Notes under the pieces: model-generated
What the model was told of the DNA's origin: nothing
The model's input: only the letters and a program-made list of their open reading frames with translations
The model's database searches: none
Part shown: positions 1 to 5,900 of the stretch, piece after piece
How the letters are laid out: each line of letters opens with the position of its first letter
Numbering within the stretch: position 1 is the stretch's first letter
Made by a program: the position numbers and the translations under genes
Assembly (NCBI RefSeq): GCF_020829685.1
Contig: NZ_JAIVFR010000238.1
Span: forward strand, 1-8,373
Origin: Nostoc sp. CHAB 5715
Lineage (GTDB): Bacteria > Cyanobacteriota > Cyanobacteriia > Cyanobacteriales > Nostocaceae
Direction: 5' to 3'
DNA: 8,373 nucleotides

Positions 1-138
1 TTGTGTAGATTGAAATCCACTCGCTGAACCTAAAGCTTTGCGAAAAATCAGGAACTCTTGAGTTGAAAAACATTCAATCAAGATATTAAAACTATTAATT
101 AAAGTAGAAAAGTAATGATTAATTCTCAGTTCATTTTC
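1..138 (-). other. Tryptophan 2,3-dioxygenase-like segment fused to the HlyD N-terminus
   Basis: The last ~45 visible codons (residues ~334-379 of the chimera) do not resemble HlyD. They contain the pattern FNILIECFSTQEFLIFRK followed by LGSASGFQSTQ. From memory this matches, in order, the tryptophan 2,3-dioxygenase region around FSILETMTALDFNDFR and LSPASGFQSLQFR. In that family the residues just after GFQS include the arginine that binds the substrate carboxylate; here that position lies beyond the window edge. The family's upstream part, with the heme-pocket histidine in a VHQ-type motif, is absent, because HlyD coiled coil occupies that place. If the rest of the dioxygenase follows outside the window, it would be an N-terminally truncated and probably inactive enzyme. 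The assignment rests on about 40 residues. Confidence 0.72.
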
Positions 139-1137
139 ACCTTGTTTTAGCTCTTTTTGGGCGTTGTAGATTTGGTTTTGGAGTTCGGCTTGCTGTTGTA
201 GCAAACTTTCTTTTTCTTGGTTTAACTTGGCCAAACTCACTGCTTTTGTGGCGCTTTCTTGGGCAATTTTCTCTTTTGCGATTGATAGCACAGCATTGCT
301 GGGGTTTAATGCCGCTAATACTCGCTTTTGTCTAGCATAAGTAGCTGCGATCGCCTGTTGTTGTCTTTCCACCACTTGTCTTTGACTTTCTACAGTCGCT
401 TTTTGAGACTCCAAAACTTGCTGCTGTTGCGTCACTGCTAACTGTACTTCTTCTAATTGATTTTGAGAAATGGAGCCAGATTGAGCTATGGTTTGATACC
501 GATTTCGTCTGACGATCGCAGCTTGTAACGCGGCTTGGGTAGCTCGGACTTGTGCTTGAGTTGACTTTAACTCGGCTTGGGCTTTTTGCAACTCATTTTG
601 GGCAATTTTAATATTGGCTGCGGCTTCTTGGACATCGCTAGTTGCAGTTTGTTGCTTTTGTTCATATTCCCGTTGGGTATTGGCGAGTTCTGCATTCGCT
701 GAAGCTACAGAACGGTTAGAGCGATTAGTTTCTGCGGCGATTTGACTATCTAAGGTACGAAGTTGGGCATTTAGTTGCATTAGTTGCTGTTGGTTTTGCT
801 GGATATTTCCCAAAATTTGACTTTTTTTGGTTTGCAACTGTGAAGCATTAAGAGTAGCGATCGCATCCCCCGATTTTACTTCCTGATTTTCTTTGACTGC
901 GATGCGTTCCACTGTACCACCAGTAGTTGCTTGAACAATACGCACTTCCCCCAACGGACGGACAACACCGCTAGTTCTCACTATCACCGGATATTGAATT
1001 ACAGCCGCCAATAGCATTCCCACTGCTACGGTTGCAAATAAAAATAATCCCCCGCAAGTTTCCCAAGCACTGATGGGAGGAAGAAATTCATTACTTTTAA
1101 CTGGGCGTAGGGAGTCGGGGTTAGTTTCATCAAGCAT
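1..1137 (-). CDS. HlyD-type membrane fusion protein, C-terminally replaced by a tryptophan dioxygenase-like segment (3' end outside window)
   Basis: HlyD-family periplasmic adaptors link an inner-membrane ABC exporter to the outer envelope. I translated this frame by hand: it is open from the ATG at 1137 to the window edge (379 codons). Residues 1-27 are cytoplasmic and ~28-50 form one membrane helix. Residues ~55-95 form a lipoyl/biotinyl-like half with the HlyD signature SGVVRPLGEVRIVQ and VKSGDAIATL. Residues ~100-332 are a long Gln/Ala/Glu-rich coiled coil. A normal homologue (roughly 450-500 residues) would then return to the second lipoyl half and a beta-barrel. Here, from ~residue 334, the frame instead reads a stretch ending ALGSASGFQSTQ, typical of tryptophan 2,3-dioxygenase. 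The start follows the family N-terminus; no clear Shine-Dalgarno is visible. It diverges from the precursor gene and shares its promoter region. The HlyD part is certain; whether the chimera is real is open. Confidence 0.85.
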   Translation of the reverse strand, partial: MLDETNPDSLRPVKSNEFLPPISAWETCGGLFLFATVAVGMLLAAVIQYPVIVRTSGVVRPLGEVRIVQATTGGTVERIAVKENQEVKSGDAIATLNASQLQTKKSQILGNIQQNQQQLMQLNAQLRTLDSQIAAETNRSNRSVASANAELANTQREYEQKQQTATSDVQEAAANIKIAQNELQKAQAELKSTQAQVRATQAALQAAIVRRNRYQTIAQSGSISQNQLEEVQLAVTQQQQVLESQKATVESQRQVVERQQQAIAATYARQKRVLAALNPSNAVLSIAKEKIAQESATKAVSLAKLNQEKESLLQQQAELQNQIYNAQKELKQGENELRINHYFSTLINSFNILIECFSTQEFLIFRKALGSASGFQSTQ

Positions 1138-1154
1138 AAATTAAGGAATTAAAA

Positions 1155-1177
1155 GGGAACAGGGAACAGGGAACAGG
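1155..1177. repeat. Heptamer tandem repeat (GGGAACA, about 3.3 copies)
   Basis: Three perfect copies of GGGAACA (1155-1161, 1162-1168, 1169-1175) followed by GG. It sits in the 160-bp divergent region, 18 bp upstream of the HlyD start. Heptameric STRR-type repeats of this kind are common between genes in heterocyst-forming cyanobacteria. No coding role is apparent. It lies in the probable 5' leader of the minus-strand gene. Confidence 0.9.
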
Positions 1178-1219
1178 AAAGCCGCAAAACGCTTTAATTT
1201 TAACTTTTTTACAAATTTT

Positions 1220-1238
1220 GATAATCATAATCATTATT
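1220..1238. promoter_or_regulatory. Fur-box-like operator between the HlyD gene and the precursor gene
   Basis: The sequence matches the 19-bp Fur consensus GATAATGATAATCATTATC at 17 of 19 positions. A longer inverted repeat is also visible: TGATAAT (1219-1225) and ATTATCA (1236-1242), separated by 10 bp. It lies immediately upstream of a TATAAT hexamer (1247-1252), over the expected -35 area of the precursor promoter, so bound repressor would block polymerase. It shares the 10-mer ATAATCATTA with the two sites in the 2703-2911 region. A Zur box (TGATAATnATTATCA) matches 13 of 15 at 1225-1239, so the regulator could be Fur or Zur. Confidence 0.75.
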
Positions 1239-1246
1239 ATCAGCTG

Positions 1247-1252
1247 TATAAT
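1247..1252 (+). promoter_or_regulatory. -10 hexamer of the precursor-peptide promoter
   Basis: A perfect TATAAT lies 45 bp before the precursor ATG and directly after the Fur-like operator. No good -35 hexamer stands at 17 bp upstream: TTGATA at 1218-1223 is 23 bp away, too far for normal spacing. The promoter may depend mainly on its -10 element. The predicted transcript would start near 1259 and have a leader of about 39 nt. Confidence 0.5.
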
Positions 1253-1284
1253 CTTGACGGTCATCTAAGTAAGCTTTTTTACTC

Positions 1285-1290
1285 GGAGGT
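1285..1290 (+). promoter_or_regulatory. Shine-Dalgarno of the precursor peptide
   Basis: GGAGGT ends 7 nt before the ATG at 1298, a near-ideal ribosome binding site. It fixes the start of the short precursor gene and supports it as genuinely expressed, in contrast to the weak sites ahead of the other genes here. Confidence 0.85.
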
Positions 1291-1297
1291 AAATACC

Positions 1298-1525
1298 ATG
1301 TCGAATTTAGATATCGTCCGTGCTTGGAAAGACGAAGAGTATCGTGCTAGCCTCAGCCCTGAGCAAAAAGCACAACTACCAGAAAACCCAGTTGGGTTAA
1401 TTGAACTAACAGATGAGGATATGTCTTCGCTAGGAGGTGGACTTGTGGCTGAACCAACCCATACCAAGACCTGTAAACATTGTTGCCCGAAAAACTATGA
1501 GACTAGTATTGACTTAGCCAGCTAA
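1298..1525 (+). CDS. lanA: Class II lanthipeptide precursor, mersacidin/lichenicidin-type leader
   Basis: A 75-residue precursor, the probable LanM substrate. The leader (residues 1-48) shows the mersacidin/lichenicidin family pattern: DIVRAWKDEEYRASLS (5-20), LPENPVGLIELTDEDM (27-42), then LGGG (45-48), a double-glycine-type cleavage site for a C39 peptidase. The core after G48 is 27 residues: Thr at 54, 56, 58 and 69, Ser at 70 and 75, Cys at 59, 62 and 63, and His at 55 and 61. Three cysteines allow up to three thioether rings. T58-C59 are adjacent, and T69/S70 lie C-terminal to the cysteines, so rings could form in either direction. The core has no Trp. A strong GGAGGT precedes it. It has its own Fur-like operator and stands apart from the synthetase gene, separated by an opposite-strand gene. 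Family assignment is by pattern recall; ring topology cannot be inferred. Confidence 0.93.
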   Translation: MSNLDIVRAWKDEEYRASLSPEQKAQLPENPVGLIELTDEDMSSLGGGLVAEPTHTKTCKHCCPKNYETSIDLAS

Positions 1526-1536
1526 ATGATAGGGGG

Positions 1537-1564
1537 CTGGGGACTGGGGACTGGGAACTGGGGA
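1537..1564. repeat. Heptamer tandem repeat (CTGGGGA, 4 copies)
   Basis: Four 7-bp units of CTGGGGA, the third imperfect (CTGGGAA), start 11 bp after the precursor stop codon. This is another STRR-type cyanobacterial intergenic repeat. The G-rich run continues to about 1587 as GTGTGGGG-like units. Confidence 0.88.
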
Positions 1565-1568
1565 GTGT

Positions 1569-1624
1569 GGGGGGTGTGGGGAGTGTGAATTCTTTTCTTT
1601 CCTCCCACCCTTCCCACACCTCCC
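1569..1624. terminator. Possible hairpin at the end of the precursor transcript
   Basis: The G-rich arm 1569-1583 can pair with the C-rich arm 1610-1624 over 15 bp (13 Watson-Crick and two G-U pairs), with a 26-nt loop. No T-run follows the stem, so it is not a canonical intrinsic terminator. It lies between convergent genes (precursor on plus, HAF protein on minus), where it might end or stabilise transcripts. It may equally be a by-product of low-complexity repeat sequence. Confidence 0.35.
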
Positions 1625-1650
1625 TATCTCCCTCATCTCCCTCATCCCTT

Positions 1651-1678
1651 ACTCAGCACTCAGCACTCAGCACTCAGC
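1651..1678. repeat. Heptamer tandem repeat (ACTCAGC, 4 copies)
   Basis: Four perfect copies of ACTCAGC, ending 4 bp before the stop codon of the minus-strand HAF gene. The same heptamer, in reverse orientation, is embedded inside the synthetase/exporter gene at 6142-6174. The two sites are thus inverted, dispersed copies of one STRR family. Confidence 0.92.
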
Positions 1679-1682
1679 ACTT

Positions 1683-2702
1683 TCAAGTCAGTTTGCTGTA
1701 ATTTCCTTTACGCTTGACCACTAAATTAGTTAAGAGAACACCAAAGGCTAATAAACTCCCAAATATTGTGGTCGGTTCAGGTACTTTCGTGGCCACAAAC
1801 CCATGCTTGACACCCACAGTATCAAAGTAATAACCAGCAATCTCCCCAGAATCATTTATTGAGGAAACAAATGTTTGGGTAGATCCGGGTGCTTTTATTT
1901 CCGTGAAAACACCATTATTCCAAACAAAACCATATAAATTCCGACCAGTCTCTTGACGGAAGAAGCTGCCGACAATTGTACCTGCATCATTGACGCTATA
2001 AGCAGCAGTTAAACTAGAGCCGGGAAACTCAAGTTTGGTAATCTCACCTTGGTCTAAGAAATAACCATAAAAACCTTTATCGCTGCGATAGGAACCAACT
2101 ACTTGATTCAATTCATTGTTACCCCAAGCATAAGTACGATCTGTGGCTTCGGGAATAGTAATTGGTGTAAAAGTATTGGTGTTTGTATCTAAATAAAATG
2201 CACGAGAAATTTTAAAATCCTCATCGAAATAGTACCCCACCGCAACCCCAGAATTATTAATATCTGATATTCCGGTTTCACCTACTGTTACTGCTGGAGG
2301 ATTGGCGGGGTAATTGATAATTTTGTACGTATCACCTTTTTTAATATAGGCGCGAGGAATGTCTTCTGCATCAAAAAAACTACCAACAATTTGACCAACG
2401 TCGTTAATACCAGGAATATAAACCTCACCTGCACCAGGAGGTTTGAAGGCAGTAAATTTTTTACCATCAAATAAGAAGGCACTCTGACCGGCAGTGAAAG
2501 TCCCAACCATCTGACCTGAGTTATTAATACTACTAACGGCTGTTTCCGTTTGCCCTGGAAAATCTATGGTCTGGAAGTTATATAAAGTACTAGCATTTGC
2601 AGGTAAAGATACAGAGAAAGAAACAGCTGCGATCGCAACAACCGAACAGATTTTTGACTTGTCAGGTAAATGCAAGTCTTTTTTTAAACTTTGGATACTC
2701 AT
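1683..2702 (-). CDS. Secreted HAF-repeat protein with PEP-CTERM sorting signal
   Basis: 339 residues. A basic N-region and hydrophobic stretch (15-33) end in LPANA, with a likely signal-peptidase cut after A37. The mature part has six spaced copies of the HAF extracellular repeat pattern INxxGxIVGxx, near residues 59, 99, 148, 195, 237 and 282. The tail from 307 is VPEPTT, a hydrophobic helix, then a basic KRK cluster: a PEP-CTERM signal, expected to be processed by an exosortase/archaeosortase-type system so the protein reaches the surface or extracellular matrix. Its molecular role is unknown. It is convergent with the precursor gene and divergent from the synthetase. Its upstream region holds the best Fur-like box (2766-2784), with a minus-strand TATAAT (2784-2779) inside it, so it is probably under the same metal control. 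The ATG at 2702 is chosen because it gives a complete signal peptide; a weak GAGTGG precedes it. Confidence 0.9.
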   Translation of the reverse strand: MSIQSLKKDLHLPDKSKICSVVAIAAVSFSVSLPANASTLYNFQTIDFPGQTETAVSSINNSGQMVGTFTAGQSAFLFDGKKFTAFKPPGAGEVYIPGINDVGQIVGSFFDAEDIPRAYIKKGDTYKIINYPANPPAVTVGETGISDINNSGVAVGYYFDEDFKISRAFYLDTNTNTFTPITIPEATDRTYAWGNNELNQVVGSYRSDKGFYGYFLDQGEITKLEFPGSSLTAAYSVNDAGTIVGSFFRQETGRNLYGFVWNNGVFTEIKAPGSTQTFVSSINDSGEIAGYYFDTVGVKHGFVATKVPEPTTIFGSLLAFGVLLTNLVVKRKGNYSKLT

Positions 2703-2765
2703 GCCACTCTGTAACCAGTAACGTCAATCTCGATCTAGCTGTGCTTGACTATTGTCAGCTTTTTA

Positions 2766-2784
2766 GATAATGATAATCATTATA
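2766..2784. promoter_or_regulatory. Fur-box-like operator upstream of the HAF/PEP-CTERM gene
   Basis: It matches the Fur consensus GATAATGATAATCATTATC at 18 of 19 positions, the best of the three sites here. A minus-strand TATAAT (2784-2779) lies inside it, so occupancy would block the HAF gene promoter. Read as a Zur box (TGATAATnATTATCA, 2771-2785) it scores 14 of 15, so Fur and Zur cannot be separated by eye. It is 63 bp upstream of the HAF start and 127 bp upstream of the synthetase start. Confidence 0.8.
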
Positions 2785-2879
2785 AACTTAGTGCGAACAT
2801 GGTTAGTGTTTTTACGGAATCTTTACATAAAGACATTACTTGACAAACCGGGTAATAAAAAAATGGCGCGACCAACTTT

Positions 2880-2898
2880 GATAATCATTACTATCATC
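2880..2898. promoter_or_regulatory. Fur-box-like operator just upstream of the synthetase gene
   Basis: It matches the Fur consensus at 14 of 19 positions, with TGATA/TATCA inverted ends at 2879-2896. It begins 32 bp before the synthetase ATG. It shares the 11-mer GATAATCATTA with the 2766-2784 site and the inner 10-mer with the 1220-1238 site. It is weaker than the other two, but its position suits repression of this gene. No convincing -10/-35 pair for the synthetase was found. Confidence 0.6.
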
Positions 2899-2911
2899 TA
2901 AGAGTGCTTTG

Positions 2912-5900
2912 ATGAATCAATTATTTTGGGAAGCAGCAGCTTGGTATCAGGGACAGACTTTGCGCGATCGCATTACATCTTGGCATCAGGTAGATTCCCC
3001 TATGGGTGAATTTGATGTTGAACTAGGAAGATCCAAAGAGGAACGCTGGCGCAAGCAAGCTGGTTTTGGCAATGATTCATATTTTGTCCAGCGTTTAGCA
3101 TTAGATGGTATAAACTTAGGTGATTTTCGCTACCTTTTGTCAGAATCGCCACAAGCCGTACAACAGCGCAGCACAGTGTCTCCAGAATGGTTGATAGCAA
3201 TCAAAGAAGCTTTTACCCGTTCTCAGCCACCAAATATAAAAGTAATTCCACCAACGCAGTTATTGTTGGGGAAAGAGACAGATGGCTTTTTGTACAGCTT
3301 TGAACCATTAATTAGTCAAGGAATAGATCGACTAAACGCCGGAATTCAAGCATTAGTAGAAAAACAACCACCAGAAAAACCCCTACCTTTTGAAGTCAGC
3401 AAAATTAAAACTATACTGTTTGCTGCTTTACCAGAACAGTTATTTGAGATGTTGACTCCGACAATGGTGTTAGAGGTGAATGTGGCACGGTTACAAGGGT
3501 TATTATCTGGAGAAACACCAAGGGAAAGGTTTTTTAGCTTTTTAGAACGTTTGTATCAAAAAGATAGAGTTCTAGCGCTTTTGCAGGAATACCCAGTGCT
3601 AGCTCGTCAATTAGTAATTTGTATTGAGAACTGGGTTAATTCGAGTTTAGAATTTCTCCAACGGTTGTGTGCAGACTGGGATGCAATCTGTAATACTTTT
3701 AGTTCTGATAGTTATCCAGGAGTATTAGTAGAAGTTAAAGGTAATCTCAGTGACAGTCATCGCGGTGGCAGTTCGGTAATGATTGTCAAATTTAGCTCTG
3801 GTTTGCAAGTGGTTTATAAGCCGAAATCCCTGGCTGTAGATGTTCATTTTCAGGAACTCTTAACTTGGGTAAATCAGGTAGTTCAGAAGTTAAATATAAA
3901 AGCACACTGCTTATTTCCCATATTGCAAATTATCCAGCGAGATACTTATGGTTGGGTGGAATTTGTCGCTTACCAAAGTTGTAATTCTCAACAAGAAGTG
4001 CAACGTTTTTATCAGCGGCTTGGTGGCTATTTAGCACTACTGTATGTGTTAGAAGCGACAGATTTTCATTCAGAAAACTTGATTGCTTGTGGTGAAAATC
4101 CGGTGTTAGTAGATTTAGAATCGCTGTTTCATCCACATTTGAGCCGGAATTATTTAGGAGAATCAATCAAAATTGCGACAGAATATCTCACTGATTCGGT
4201 TTTGCGTGTTGGTTTGTTACCCCAGCGTCTATGGGCAAATTCTGAGTTTGAAGGAGTAGATATCAGTGGAATAGGCGGTGAAGCTAGTCAAGTTTTACCT
4301 AAACCCACTCGTACTTGGGAAGGAATCGCCACAGATGAAATGCGGTTAATAAAAGAAGAAAGTCAGCTAGAAGGCGAGCAAAATCAACCGCGCTTGAATG
4401 ATGTCGCTGTGAATATTCTCAATTATGTTGAAGATATTACCAATGGATTTAGTAATATTTATCAATTACTTTTAGAACATCAAGAAGAATTAACCGCAAA
4501 CGGATTACTAACTCGGTTTGCAGAAGATGAAGTCAGAGTGATTTTGCGTCCAACCAGGACTTATGCTTTATTATTGCAAGAGAGTTACCATCCTGATATT
4601 TTACGAAATGCTTTAGACCGTGATCGCCACTTTGACCGATTGTGGATAGCTGTAGAACATCAACCTTATCTTATAGAAGCGATCGCCGCAGAACAAGCTG
4701 CTTTATGGCGCGGTGATATCCCGATATTTACAACCCGTCCGACTTCCCGCGATCTAGTTACTTGTAATGGTCAATGCATGACAAATTTTTTTGCTGTATC
4801 AGGAATGGAACTGGTGCAAAGTCGTCTACAAAAGTTAGATCAACAAGACTTACAGCGTCAACTTTGGTTTATCCGTGCTTCTTTGACAACACTTGCATTG
4901 AAAAATGATCCAGGTGGATGGCAAACCTACCATTTCTCTGCACCTCAAATAATTCCTAATCATGAGCAAATACTATCTGCTGCATCTGCTGTGGGGAATT
5001 ATTTAGAGTTACTAGCTTTAGGCAACCAACAAGAAGCTACTTGGATTGGATTAACTTTAGTAGGGGGACGGCGTTGGTCGCTACTTCCCTTGGGTTGGAG
5101 TCTTTACGATGGCTTGCCTGGAGTAATTTTATTTTTAGCATATTTAAGTGAAATTACACAAGAGTTACGTTACACTAAACTAGCTCAAGCAGGATTTAAT
5201 ACTTTACAAAACCAACTACAACAGCATCAAGCCGCAATTAAATTAATTGGAGGTTTTAGCGGTTGGGGAGGAGTAATATACACGCTGACGCACTTAGGTA
5301 TATTATGGGAACAACCAGAATTACTGCAAGTAGCGGTGAGTTGGGTAGAAAAAATTCGTCCATTGATAGCTAAAGATAAATATTTTGATATTGTTGATGG
5401 TGCAGCTGGTTGTCTTGGTAGTTTGTTGAGTTTGTATCGCTGCACTCCCTGCGATTTAATATTAGATACTGCTGTTGAATGTGGTGTAAAACTGCTAAAA
5501 AAGCCTTGGGACGGTACACCACCACAAATTGGCTTTGCTCATGGTGCAGCAGGTATAGCTTGGGCGTTACTGGAATTAGCCCTAATTAGCAAAGATGCAC
5601 GTTTTCGTACTGCTGCCTTAAAGATAATTACTTACGAACGCAATCACTTTTTCCCTAGTGTGAGTAACTGGTTCGACGTGCGAGATTTTACTGAAGTCGT
5701 GGAAGCCGGAGAAAATCGCAATCAAGTTTCTTTAAGGACGACTTGGTGTAATGGTGCGCCGGGAATTGGTCTAGGACGGTTAGGTTTATTAAAATATGCA
5801 GATGATGCCCAAACCCGAACAGAAATATACACTACTATTAACAATACCTTAAAACAGGGATTTGGTTTAAATCACTGTCTGTGTCATGGTGATTTAGGAA

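Noticed and set aside
1279..1467. Minus-strand frame opposite the precursor gene
   Set aside because: It is a shadow of the precursor, which has an ideal Shine-Dalgarno, a promoter and a recognised leader.
1651..1678. CRISPR-like array
   Set aside because: The units are contiguous 7-mers with no spacers: a simple tandem repeat.
2840..2845. TTGACA as a -35 box for the synthetase
   Set aside because: No acceptable -10 hexamer at 15-19 bp downstream (the 2863 area reads ATGGCG), so a promoter cannot be supported there.
2798..2900. Very short plus-strand frames upstream of the synthetase (14 codons from the ATG near 2799; 12 codons from the ATG near 2863)
   Set aside because: No Shine-Dalgarno, no leader-like pattern and no family resemblance. 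They overlap operator sequence and look like chance frames rather than extra precursors.
2909..2911. TTG start one codon upstream of the synthetase ATG
   Set aside because: The ATG at 2912 is a stronger start, has the weak AAGAG at a suitable 7-nt distance, and gives the expected LanM N-terminus.
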